From: Burhinus oedicnemus
Taxonomy: Eukaryota > Chordata > Aves > Charadriiformes > Burhinidae
Direction: 5' to 3'
DNA: 64,000 nt
NCBI GenBank assembly: GCA_008921705.1
Contig: VFFE01007035.1
Span: 627,119 to 691,118 of the forward strand
In this document: piece by piece, positions 11,210 through 21,267 of the stretch
Layout of the letters: each line of letters starts with the position of its first letter
How positions within the stretch are numbered: position 1 is the first letter of the stretch
Notes under the pieces: model-generated
Told to the model about the DNA's origin: nothing
Databases searched by the model: none
The model's input: the letters and a program-made list of their open reading frames with translations, nothing else
Program-made: the position numbers and the translations under genes

Positions 11210-12239
11210 TTTGTTAGAATTTGTTTTTACATCGACTAAGCACTTTTCTCTAATCTTGTTTTGGAAAACAGCCAGGCCTTCCCCTCTCCCACCCTCCTTG
11301 TAATTTCCTAGAAAACTCTGCTGGAGGCAGACACCTGGCAAAGGAGAATTTCAGCCCAAATAGTTTTAATGTGGTGACTGTAACTGGGAACAGGGCCTCC
11401 TGATGGCACATGTTAGGGTATCTCTACTGAGTGCTAACAGCCTTCTGGCATCCCAGTACTGTGCCGCGCCGTGTCTCCCGCCAACTTGATCTCAGGACCT
11501 CATGCTAGAAAATTCATTACTTGTCGCTTTGAGCAGAACAAATGGGAGATGTAAAACCACTTTGCGATGTTCAGGCAGCATCAGGTGTGAGCGCAAATGG
11601 AAGGACCATGGGAAGCGCTCCCCGCTTGTGCTTCAAGGTAACCCTGCCAGCACGCGCCTCCTTCTTGCAAATGCCATACAATATTTTTCACTCTCTGCTG
11701 GAAGAAAAAGCTGCCCTAAGAAAAGCAGAACGAGGGCTGATGTTTTGAAAAGTGTCCAAGAGTAACAAAACTCAACTCTCCAGGGCTGAGTTTTGCCTCT
11801 TGTGTTTCTCAACCAGGGTGGTTGAATGTGTTACAGACCTATCAGAAATTTTGCTACAAATGCACAAATATTAATCTACAGCCATTTCCTTTGCTTTCTT
11901 AAACATGAATGAGGATTTTTGTCTCTTTCTCCCTCCATAAATTGTTCATGGTCAGAGGGGGCATGTTCCGTGTCAAAGTCTTGACCGCCAGGATCAAACA
12001 AAAAACCCTTGTGAACTCAAAAGTGGAGACAAATAAATGACTATTACTTTTTTTTTTCCTTTTGCCTGGAGTTAAACCTTTTCTCTGTCAACAATATTGA
12101 CTTTGTTCACTTGGAAGGAAGCAGAGAGAGAGAGGGAGATTTCTCTAGATGCTGCACAGAAAAAAACATTTTGGAAGGAGGAATGAAAAAAGACAGAGGT
12201 TACAGGAAATGGTAGACATTTTTTGTTGAATTAAACCAT
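11210..12239. other. Non-coding unique sequence with one small hairpin
   Basis: A perfect 9-bp inverted repeat occurs at 11766-11774 and 11787-11795 (CAAAACTCA / TGAGTTTTG) with a 12-nt spacer. It is too short to be a microRNA precursor by itself. A GA-rich run near 12124-12142 (GCAGAGAGAGAGAGGGAGA) is a minor simple repeat. No gene is seen. Confidence 0.6.
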
Positions 12240-12650
12240 TAGGAGTGACCCAAAAACCAACGGGAAAGAAAGGAAACAACTGGATACATTTAGGTCACAA
12301 GAACCAGCCAAACGGGGAGCTGAAACCAATTATCATAAATGAATGTTTCTCTTTTATTCATGACCACCGTGTATGCTCCCATGATGCTCTTTGTCTTATT
12401 ATAAAAACAGATGAAACTATTTCGTTTTGTTCTTACACTTATTAGCTAATGCAACTTTTGGGCAATTTATCAAACACTAACACATGTTGTGATTAATAAG
12501 CTCAGAGAATTAATCACTGCTAAAGCCCCTTAAAAAAAGAGGATGTCGGGTCCTTCTTAAATATATGTTTGTGCAGGATTATGTAACTTAAGCGGTGACA
12601 TCTAGTTATGATGCATATTCATGCATTTTACACGCCGAAAAGATCCTTGA
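12240..12650. promoter_or_regulatory. Candidate regulatory block rich in TAAT and POU-like words
   Basis: AT-rich, non-repetitive sequence with many homeodomain-type cores: CCAATTATCATAAATGAATG, TTATTAGCTAATGCAAC and GATTAATAAGC followed by GAATTAATCAC. At 12611-12626 it contains ATGCATATTCATGCAT. This holds an octamer-like ATGCATAT overlapping an ATATTCAT word that fits the POU1F1/Oct class consensus. The texture resembles vertebrate developmental enhancers. Conservation cannot be assessed here, so the call is inference. Confidence 0.35.
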
Positions 12651-12748
12651 AACCATATGTTCAGGCAAGCTGTAATTCCAGTAACTTCCATTTCCATGGG
12701 ACTTTGCCCTGTAGCGTGGGCAGAGGGAGCCCCGCTGGCCCGAGAGGT

Positions 12749-12773
12749 GGGTGCTGGGGAGCGGGAGGTGGGG
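12749..12773 (+). other. Canonical G-quadruplex motif
   Basis: Four G runs separated by loops of 4, 3 and 4 nt: GGG-tgct-GGGG-agc-GGG-aggt-GGGG. It satisfies the standard G3+N1-7 pattern. It lies between the TAAT-rich block and the CpG cluster at 13.1-13.4 kb, an arrangement seen at promoters, though no transcript start is demonstrated. Confidence 0.7.
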
Positions 12774-13124
12774 CACAGAGCCCGCTCCCCCACGGCATCG
12801 GGGCAGGGGAGCATCATTTGGGGTTTGGACTATTGCTGCTGGGCTTCAAAGGGGAGACGTCACAGTTGCTGTGGACCAGGAAAAAAACCCAACTGGCTGC
12901 TCCTTTTTAGGGTCTTTCCCAGGGGTCTTGCTGCCCCTTTGAATCCAGGTAGCATCAGGGGGAGGCAAAATGCCGTTAAACCTGGCTATAGCAACTCTCG
13001 GCGTCTTCCTTGCTCCCACCAACCCAGCGCAGCCTCTAATGAGCCATAACTGGCTCTTAAGTGCCCCTAACCACTTCACTGAGGTTAGAATAAATTTCTA
13101 AATGGGGAGGAGGAAAAGCAGAGG

Positions 13125-13400
13125 CAGCCAGCACGTCCCACGGCCTCACCGAGGAGCCGGCTCCGTGCGGTGGGAGGCAGCTCCAGGGCTGCGGGAGCCT
13201 CCGCGGGGGTGGCGGGACGAAGAGCTGGAGCTTTGCTTTAGGGTGGTCTGCTCAATAGGGAGACGACCACGGTTTGACATAGAGGGGACCAGGGGGAATA
13301 TTTTCCGCTGGAGCGTTTTAGTGTGGTGGAAGTAGATGTCGCGGGAGTTTGGGTGCCCTTTGCCACGGGCAGTTCTGTGTCTCTGCGGTGGGGAGGGGTG
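13125..13400. promoter_or_regulatory. CpG-dense cluster
   Basis: At least eleven CpG fall in the first 130 bp (for example ACCGAGGAGCCGGCTCCGTG and CCTCCGCGGGGGTGGCGGG), with further sites to about 13370 and a G-rich run GGGGAGGGGTGGGGGG at 13390-13405. It is far denser than its surroundings. Frames here on both strands (77, 121, 79 and 98 codons) are judged chance. It could be a small CpG island with an unrecognised promoter, or an enhancer. Confidence 0.4.
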
Positions 13401-13779
13401 GGGGGAAGTGGTCCTTTGGCACTGGCGTTGGCTGCATTGCGTATAAATATCTCCCAACAGAAGCTGAACAGGAGCATCGAAAAGGCTTGCTCTGGCCTGG
13501 CTGAGGCACACTGTTAAAAGGGTAATGTGAAATCTTTAAGAACATTTGTGCTTTGTTAAAAATGTATGCATACATATATTTTTGACTTTGCACTCCAGCT
13601 CCTGGCAAGACCAAATCTTAACATCCTCGAAAGTTACATGGGATGGAAAGCCCATCGTTTGATTGCTATAAAAAAGAAGAAATACATCCCCAATTCTAAG
13701 TTCCAAAGTACAGTAATGCAGTTCACTGAGGCTCCCCGTTAGCAGCCTGTTCTACTCAGCAAGCTACTTGCTGTGTCAA

Positions 13780-13940
13780 CATCCAGTTGACTTCAGCAGG
13801 AACAAAGTATGTGTTTAAGTGCTTATATTGACTAGGGAGGGACTTAAGCATGTGTTTAAATGCTTTCTAGAACTAAGGCATAAATGCTTGATTCTCAAAG
13901 CCCAGCAAAATAATGGGGCTGGTCTTCAGTCGAGCATAAA
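13780..13940. repeat. Ancient sauropsid/amniote repeat fragment
   Basis: The order TTGACTTCAGCAGGAAC, GTGTTTAAGTGCTT, GGGACTTAAGCATGTG, TTTAAATGCTTTC and GATTCTCAAAGCCC follows a familiar old interspersed repeat ('gacttcagtgggacttaagcatgtgcttaagtgcttt') abundant in crocodilian and turtle DNA and persisting in birds. The segment is diverged but the phrase order is kept over about 150 bp. The family name cannot be fixed without a repeat library. Confidence 0.55.
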
Positions 13941-14069
13941 TTCTAGGGCTCGCTACAGGAGCAGCAGAGTGAAATTCTATAGTATGTGTCAGACCAGATT
14001 TTCATAATGATCCTGAAACCTCTGCATCTCTCCGTAGACTACAATGAGATTTAGATCTTGCCCTTTCAA

Positions 14070-14088
14070 AAAAAAAAAGGGGGGGGAG
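14070..14088. repeat. A-run joined to G-run
   Basis: An uninterrupted A run passes directly into an uninterrupted G run, giving a short homopurine tract. Confidence 0.8.
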
Positions 14089-14359
14089 GTAAGAAAAGCA
14101 AAGCTATTATCCTTTCTGGTCAAGGCATCTGAATAAACTGTTGCTTGCTCATGAATAGCTGGGGAGTGGAATTCATGCAAGTTTATGCAGCTAATTTGTC
14201 AATCGTTCAACAAAATATGCAAAAGGATGCTGCCAGAACTGTGTGTGTGGAAGCACTCTGGCATTTAAGAAGAAAAAAATGTCCCCAGACAACACCTGCT
14301 GGCATTTTCCACAAGGACAAGATATTTTACTATGCCTCTCACATGTCAGCAAATTAACA

Positions 14360-14745
14360 TTTTTTTCTTCCAACCTAATCCCAGTGAAGTATGTTTGGTT
14401 TCTTTTTTCCAAAATAGATGCAAGCCACCAAAACGTTTTTGGTGTGTGTTAACAACACGTTGGCCCTATGGGCTACGTTTCTTCTGGGGAAGTTAGACCA
14501 CCTTCTTTTACTTCGAGTTTCCAACATATATCGCCAGAAAAAGAAAATTAAAAAGCAGGCTTTTCGTTTTCGTCTTTCGGCAACCCTGATGTGGTTACCG
14601 AGGCATTGCTTAGAAACACAAACATTACAGCACATATGGAAGTCTACTGTCGAGTGGAACCGAGTCCTAAAGCAACATGTTAAGTCGGAAAAATTTATGT
14701 TCATGCTAAAGCGGCAGTGTAGTAATCGGTTTCAATGGAAGTAAG
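14360..14745. promoter_or_regulatory. Candidate conserved non-coding block; open on both strands
   Basis: A plus-strand frame of 108 codons (14418-14744) and a minus-strand frame of 109 codons (14375-14704) overlap almost completely, which argues against either being a gene. Neither shows a domain I know. The DNA has GTGTGTTAACAACACG, CCAAAACGTTTTTGG (a near-perfect palindrome at 14427-14441) and several CG-containing words uncommon in its neighbourhood, suggesting selection or slow CpG decay. A conserved element is the likeliest interest here. Confidence 0.3.
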
Positions 14746-15385
14746 AGGAATGCATCAGCGATGGAAATGGCTCGCTCCCTTGGATGCAAGTGCAGGAATT
14801 CAGCCCTACGGTCTGGGATGGTTGCATGAAGAGGAAGTTGCTTTTATCAGTGAGAGCAAATCAGACTTGGGGCGACTGCACTTCTCTGTGCGCACGTGCA
14901 TCTGTTTGCACAGAAGCAGCTTTATTTCATATGCCTATTTATGCACACTCAAAATACCCATTTTTGCCCTCTGATTGGATGTGAATGAGGTAGTTCCAGG
15001 CTTGCCTAGGGCAATGGAGGCACAAGTCTAAATTCTTGCTTTGCCAAGACAAGCCTTTTGACTTTCTTCAGGGAACTTATTGGGGTTGCTCATTTAAGTT
15101 CCCTCTGTAATCAGGAAAAGAGAGACAAGTATGTTCAGAGAGTGGTTCATCTGAACTGTTTTTAGGTTGATCTGAATGATCTCATGAAGGTGCCTTCTTA
15201 GATTGATTCACAAGAGAGCCTGGAAAACTCACTTAGACAAGATATGTTACCTTAAAGCAAATAAATCCGCATTATATGGTTCCTCCCTTCGCACTCCAGT
15301 TCACAAAAAACTCTTGGCATCTTGATTGCATATCCGGTTCAATATTTAAATATCTTCCAAAAGCCTGAAATACCTCTAGTTCCTC
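14746..15385. other. Non-coding unique sequence
   Basis: No gene, RNA gene or clear repeat is seen; composition is ordinary. Confidence 0.65.
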
Positions 15386-15475
15386 ATAATTTATGTACCT
15401 CAGTTTCCCATCTGTGAACTTGAACCTCCTTATCTGATGAGAACAATGTAAGGCTAAATAGTGAAGACTGTGAAT
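15386..15475 (+). repeat. MIR-type SINE fragment (core to 3' part)
   Basis: TACCTCAGTTTCCCATCTGT matches the diagnostic MIR phrase 'gcctcagtttccccatctgt'. It is followed by a diverged stretch (CTTATCTGATGAGAACAATG) in the position of 'gtgaggattaaatg'. Only the central piece is recognisable. Confidence 0.55.
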
Positions 15476-18458
15476 TTTTCAGATATTAGGAAAATTCATG
15501 GTTTAAAAACATCTCAGAGAGAACGAGCTGCTAACTGCAGCAGCAAAAAAAAAAACAGAATTTTTGTTGCTGCTTGGATTGATGTACCTGCAGTCTCAGC
15601 ATTCGCTAATTAACGGACTAAAGTACTTCTGCAGATATAAATGCCTTGAACATTAGTGTCTGCCTTCCTCCACCCCCAGAGAGGTGGTCCATCTAAAGAC
15701 GCCCATGTTTTACAGTCTAGGGGGACGCTTTGTGGTTTGTGGGTCCAGGATCAAGCATCGTGGTCAAACGCAGGTTTGAGGGTGGAAGGTGTTGGGGAAC
15801 CTCACCTGGTTCCATCCCTGAAGTACCCATCACCACCTCTGCAATACCAAGAGCAGGAGAAAATGCACAGCTCTGGCTACCCCTTATCCTTACGGCACCG
15901 TGTCCCTGGCCTCAGCAGAGCTGAAAACATGCAGTCCCTGGGTTAGACATACCAGGTAGCCCAAACCTGGGCTTAAGCCCGAGACAGGGCAGCAGCGGGG
16001 AGCTGCCAGGGCAAAGGCAGTGGCTGTCTTGTGGGAGAGAAGGAGGGTTTGGGGACCTAGCACACAAATCCTTTGAATCCCAGTTTTATCAGCTTGCCTG
16101 CTCAGGGAAGAGCTTGCTTTTTAAGTTGCTTATTGTTCCAGGCCTACAGCTAATCCCCTAAGAAAGTAATTTCTGTTGCTTGTGGCTAATACCCTGTCCT
16201 GCGTTGAGAGTTACATTGGAGCAGAATTGCTGCTTAGTCAGTGGCTGCTTTTCAGCCAAAGAAACATCGTGGGTTCTGAATTATTGTGACTTTTTTTATT
16301 TTAAAAATCCAGAGGAATATTTAGATGTCATTTTCAATGTTCAAATCCTTGATTTTGCCCAATTGAAAAAGCCACCTATTTATTTGAAAAATATTTTTGG
16401 AAGCCTGAAGATAACCACGTCGCTCCCATGGTTAAAATGTTTTATATAAAACTTGTTATTACCATAGATCAATGGGATATGTACAGAGTATGTTACAATG
16501 GGGCCTGTGTTAAGGATTTGTCAAGATTTCCATTATAAACCTCTATTTTCGAGGGTTTATAACTCAGTCATAAAAATTCATTCCAAGCTAAAACTTGGCA
16601 AACAGAATGTCAACCCAGGAGAGATTTTCTTTTACCAGATTTGCTTTAATGCTTTAAACTGATTTGTCTATTTTAAAATTATACGAGTGCCCTGTTTTAT
16701 AGACTTTCTGTGTATACAGGGTGCGCGTGTGCATGTGTGCTAATATAACATGCATACCAGGGAAGAAACAATGTTAAGAGCACATTAGCACAGCAAAGCA
16801 GAGCTCCAAAAACCCCACAAGGTTAAAACTGGGCTTGGATTTACAATTTATGGATTCTTAAACATTAGGATGCCAACTTTGGGCCATGTCTTCAACTGGC
16901 GACTTCAGCTGGTTGGAGCTGATCTACGCCAGCTGAGCTTCTGTCCCTTTGTGACACCACATGACATCTCCAGGCATCTGGAAAGGCTGCTGTTGATAAG
17001 CGGTGCAAATCTTGACACTAAGGTGAGGGGTGGATAGAGAGTGTCTAAGACTATCTCAGGGCACCTGGTATGGCAGGGAGGAGATATTCACCCGATCTCC
17101 TATCCAGTGAGCCTGGATCCTGGCTGCTCTTGGTGGCCAAGTGAGAGAAGTAGGTGCGAGAACTAGGTGCCAGTATTAGATGACTAAAGCACAGCTCCCT
17201 ATCTCTTCCCTGTGGTTAAGGAGCCAGGATCTGGCATCACCAGGTGGTAGGTGGCCTGAGCTGCTTATCACTCTTGAACACAGATGTCATGGTTGATATC
17301 TACGTTCGTCCTAGGTGACATGGTAGGTGGTCCAAATATTCCTTCCCTGGTACACTGGCTTTGGCTGTGATAGATGAGGTCTGGCTGATCTCACTCAGCC
17401 CGAAGCCCTGCAATTGCAGCAGTGCCTGGGGAGAGGAGGACATACAGCTGGGCTTGGAAACACCCAGCCTGAGCCCAGGCGGTTGGACAGGCAGCGGAGA
17501 GGCAGAAACATCTCCAACAGATGTTTCAGGCGTGGTCTAAGGCCTTAAACTCGCCTTGAGGGAGCTGATTTCTGTCCTCTGACCACAGAGAGAGTCTCAG
17601 GTGACCACGTTCCCAGCCTGCATGTCTCAGCTGGCTGCCCAAAAGCTGGAGGAGATAAATCCAAGCCTTGGCTCTTTGGAGGACTGATCTTTAGTCATGA
17701 AGGTTCAGACTGGCTTTTCTGTCTGGAAGGAGATGTATGAGTCCTAGGTGTGGATATCACTTTCTTCTGAAATCCTGGGATGTGAACTCATTCTGCTGGT
17801 AAGGCTGGGGTGTTTGTCATCTCCAAGTGTCACTAGGCTGTGTTACACTGTCCAGCAGCTCCTTCCTGGCTCTTTTGTGGAGCTTGGTGTTGAGTCCCGC
17901 TTGCTCACAGGTTTCCTTAATTGAGGGCAAAAGTAGGTTCCCCTTTCTGCCATAAATCCAGCGTGCACACAAACACACTTGTAAGATATTTAAAAAAGCT
18001 CTACTCTGCGTATCTTAAATGTGTGTGTGTGGGGAGTAAAGAAAAGCAATAAAGAGTCTACATTATACCACATGTGTGAGCAAAGGGCTGTGGTTAACTC
18101 CCTTCAGATAGATTTCAACCAGGGCCCCTTTGTAACAGCCCCCAGAAGACTACTGAAAAGTCGGCATCCATAGTTTTAAATAGATTAATTTAAAAAATAA
18201 ATTGTATTAGGGCCTTTCCCTCCCCCTCTCTGAAAACCAAATACACGAGTGACACAAATAAGGAAAACTGCAGCTGGCTGTGGCTTACACTGGGTAGCCA
18301 GCTTGTCCCAGCACGCTGGGGACATCAGTGGTGGAGCAGGTCTCCTGCAATTAAAGTGCTTGCAGGAGCATTGCCAGGGATGTCTCTGTCTGCCCAGCGG
18401 TCCCGCTGTGCTGGGAAAAACAAACGGTAATTTTGTGGTCAATGAACCGGAGAGGGAT
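15476..18458. other. Non-coding stretch; possible AT-rich regulatory block at 16.25-16.70 kb
   Basis: No gene is seen. The 16250-16700 part is AT-rich, non-repetitive and contains words such as TGAATTATTGTGAC (SOX-like), CCATAGATCAATGGG (TCF/LEF-like ATCAA) and GGTTTATAACTCAGTCATAAA, giving it a conserved-element texture. Short GT-rich runs occur near 16721-16740 and 18020-18033. The 16.9-17.9 kb part is GC-moderate unique sequence with nothing recognised. Confidence 0.55.
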
Positions 18459-18646
18459 GATGTTGAGTAGATTGGTGAATGTGTCTTGGCCAGCTAAGGC
18501 GTTGACCTAAATAGGGGAGAGGAGAGTACTACAACCCCTGCACCCTTTATTGGTAGATGTTGGGTAGATTGGTGAATGTGTCTTGGCCAGGTCAAGACAT
18601 TTATTGACCTAGATAGGGGAGAGGAGAGTACTACAACCCCTGCACC
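18459..18646 (+). repeat. 97-bp tandem direct duplication (two copies)
   Basis: Copy 1 runs 18459-18555 and copy 2 runs 18556-about 18646. Both begin GATGTTG(A/G)GTAGATTGGT, share GAATGTGTCTTGGCCAG, and end with GGGGAGAGGAGAGTACTACA plus ACCCCTGCACC. They differ by a few substitutions and by extra bases in copy 2 (GTCAAGACATTTATTGACCT against CTAAGGCGTTGACCT). The high similarity indicates a fairly recent local duplication. The repeat shows up as a repeated peptide in a minus-strand frame of 127 codons, which is not credible as a gene. Confidence 0.9.
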
Positions 18647-19943
18647 ATTTGTCCTCCCTACCCCTGCCTCACCTTCCCTTCGGTTAGGAGGGAGGACAAG
18701 CTGTTGCCTTCTCTGTCCCTCACATCCCTGAAGATGATGGGGTCCCCAGGGCAAACGCCTTTGCTGCCTCTCCCAATGAGCTTGTGTTGTATCCAGCTCC
18801 GCGTATCTCCACGGCGTGCCTGCAGACTGCCCTGGCACAGCTACGCACATTGCTGCAACACGTTCAGCTCTGAGCACGCGGGAGATTAAGGGACATTAAT
18901 AAGAATCAGATTGAGAATAAAGTGAGTTGACAACTGGGCTTAGATTTCCCAAAGTGCTTTTTGGATGAAAAATGGCTTCTCCTCTTTTTAAAAAAAAAAA
19001 AAAAGCTGGATAGTTTTGCACAGAGGATGACACTATTTGCATTGGCACCTTTTCCAAATCAGCCCCCAAAACACTTCAAGTCTAGGATTGTCAATTTTTC
19101 ACTTGTCAAAAAAACAAAACAAACCAGAGTAGAAATGATGGGTTTGGCTTTTGCTTTGTGTGTTGTGAAAAACAAATAAGCAAAACAAATATTTTTCTAA
19201 GTTTTTAATGGAAAATCAAATTCCCATTCTTACCACAGTTGCTAATTAAGCCAGCTAAGAGGAGGATGCTACACCCACGGACATGCAACCTTCCCTTGTA
19301 GCTGGTCTGACTGTTTATGAGCATGAGAAATGTACCTCAAACATGTCTCCATGTTGTTTTATTCACCATTGATGCCAAAGAATTAAACTATTGGATCAGT
19401 GGAAGCAAGATCTTAATTTTCTGTTGACCTCAAAGTCAGAAATAAAACAGCTTCAGCAGAGAACAATATAGTCAGAGTGGAGGGAGCCGGGTCACCTTTT
19501 GGTGAATTTAAATGAGTTCTTAATGAAAAGGGGAATAAATTTTTCACACATTCCTCAGCATTAAAGAGGGGTCACAGACTAGCATCAAGGTGAGCCTAAA
19601 CTCAGGAAAGACACAAAGGGAATTCCTGAGCTGCCGACAGAAATGTCTCTCCAGTCTGCCAGGAGCCAAAATGCTACTGCTGGAAAAACAGCAGGCAGGG
19701 TGGAAATCTGGGTCCAATGAAGGACCGGCAAGGGAAGCTGCGGAGCGGGGTCGTGGCAGGGGGAAAGATAAACAGCATCCCCCCATCGGAGCGGTCAAGC
19801 TTATTACAGAGATGAGGCCGGTGGTGGGTGTGAATAGGTTTAGCCAGATGGCAGGGACCAACCTCACTGAAACGTTGCAGCATCCAGTCCTTATTGTAAA
19901 GATGTGATGCTTTTGAACGCTGGCTGTCAGGATTTAGAAAAAA
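18647..19943. other. Non-coding sequence with a poly-A tract
   Basis: No gene is supported. An uninterrupted run of 15 A lies at 18990-19004. An AT-rich patch at 19180-19460 has CTAATTAAGCC and other homeodomain-like words but no clear structure. Overlapping frames at 19544-19907 on both strands (107 and 105 codons) cancel each other as gene candidates. Confidence 0.6.
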
Positions 19944-20035
19944 TGTGCGACCTCGTTACCAAGTCCTCTATGTCTCAGTTTTGCTATCTGTAAAATGGCC
20001 TGTTACTCAAAGGGAATTGCCATGAGGACTAGAAA
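19944..20035 (+). repeat. MIR-type SINE fragment
   Basis: GTGCGACCTCGTTACCAAGT corresponds to 'tgtgaccttgggcaagt'. ATGTCTCAGTTTTGCTATCT and GTAAAATGGCC correspond to 'gcctcagtttcctcatctgtaaaatggg'. CATGAGGACT corresponds to 'tgtgaggatt'. The order and spacing fit MIR over about 90 bp, making this one of the two clearest SINE pieces in the window. Confidence 0.75.
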
Positions 20036-20153
20036 TGGGGGTGGACAGGGCAGTTTGTGTTCTCTGAGAGCTAATTTTTATCTATCTGTCTGATGGAAAC
20101 TTTAAATGCTGACACAATGGATTTTTTTTAATATATTGGTCCTTGCTAAAGCA

Positions 20154-20215
20154 ATAATACAGAGCTATCATTTGTATAGCGCTTTTCTGATCCATAGTGG
20201 TCCTCAGAGAGGTTG
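20154..20215. repeat. Ancient repeat fragment with 'TATAGCGCTTTTC' phrase
   Basis: CATTTGTATAGCGCTTTTCT followed by GATCCATAGTGGTCCTCAGA resembles the old repeat phrase 'tatagcgcctttcatccatagatctcaaagc' seen at many amniote loci. It lies about 120 bp downstream of the MIR piece and may belong to a separate old LINE or SINE tail. The family assignment is from memory. Confidence 0.45.
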
Positions 20216-21190
20216 CTGGGCAGGTTTAAGCAATGTTCTTGCAAAAATGGATGTCACTCATATGGCTTACCCAGGTGGGCAGGCTGCAGGAGGACCGGGG
20301 GCTCAGCTGTGCTGCTTGTTGCGGCGTTCCCCTCCATCTTGCAGCCCCTTCCCAGGACACATGTACTGGGAGCTGCTGGGCTGTCCCAGGGGTCTGGCAC
20401 CACTGCAGGCACACCTGCAGTGCCCAAATTCTCTGCTATGGGAAAGGTGCCCTCCTTGGGTGATCCTGGGGTCTCTCTGCTCCTCTCCATGAGTGAAGGA
20501 CTGGAATTGAAATTTCATGGGTGTCCGGGAGCTGAAGCACTGCTGTCGGCAGCCCTGGGTTGGACCTGTGGCATGAGGATGTTGTCCCTTTCGTGCAGCC
20601 CTGATGCTGCTCGGTTGGACCCGTGCTACCTCTGACACGGTGGTGGGAAGCTCAGCCCCACCGTGTGGGGCCAGCGATGGCAGGGCTGTGGGCAGGGTGG
20701 CAGTGGGCAGCCCTCCTGGGGCTCCAGGGGGTAGTGGTGGTGGGTACTGAGTAGGGACACATCTCCAGGAATAGGGTCTGGGTGTGTTTTGCATCTCATT
20801 CTTAAATTAGGCATGTAATTACACTACACTCTTTCCAGTATTAATAAGGGACAGGCATCTCCAGAGGGCAATTCAGACCTGAATTGTCTGTCACCATCCC
20901 TTGGTGGGGAAAGGGGCCCAGTTAGGTTCCTAATTTAGGCTTCTTGCTTGAGACCCTCGCATTTGGTGCAAAGATTCTCAGTCTTGGAACAAGCATAAGA
21001 AAACATGCTGAATCCCACAGGTATCCCCCATTGCTGATAGTGCCCAGGAGAGTTATCTCCTGCAGGGTAGGCAACTGTCCTCTTTCCTCCCAGTCTTCTG
21101 GGGGGAAATCAGGGGTCTGTGGAGGTGGATGGTGCTGAGCTGCCTTCCCCGTCTGAGGACTTGACTCCTTTTCTATTATAACATTATTTA
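20216..21190. other. GC-rich non-coding stretch with a G-quadruplex motif
   Basis: Several frames overlap on both strands (up to 163 codons on minus, 140 on plus) as expected for GC-rich, stop-poor DNA. No motif or codon periodicity singles one out. On the plus strand 20683-20707 reads GGG-ctgt-GGG-ca-GGG-tggcagt-GGG, a canonical four-run quadruplex motif. Confidence 0.55.
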
Positions 21191-21193
21191 AAA

Positions 21194-21267
21194 GGGCGGG
21201 GGGGGGGGGGGGGGGGNNNNNNNNNNNNNNNNNNNNNNNNNNNNNNNNNNNNNNNNNNGGGGGGGGG
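21194..21267 (+). other. Poly-G tract containing an assembly gap (42 N)
   Basis: A G-rich run (GGGCGGG followed by 16 more G, ending at 21216) leads into 42 N at 21217-21258, then nine G to 21267. The gap is bounded on both sides by G, so the assembler or sequencer probably failed inside one poly-G/poly-C tract. The N count may be an estimate. True length, and whether anything else lies inside, is unknown. Confidence 0.97.

Noticed and set aside
11766..11795. 9-bp perfect hairpin as a microRNA candidate
   Set aside because: The stem is too short and the flanks do not extend the pairing.
20303..20794. 163-codon minus-strand and 140-codon plus-strand frames in GC-rich DNA
   Set aside because: Both strands are open because GC-rich DNA is stop-poor; composition is Pro/Ala/Gly-rich with no domain.
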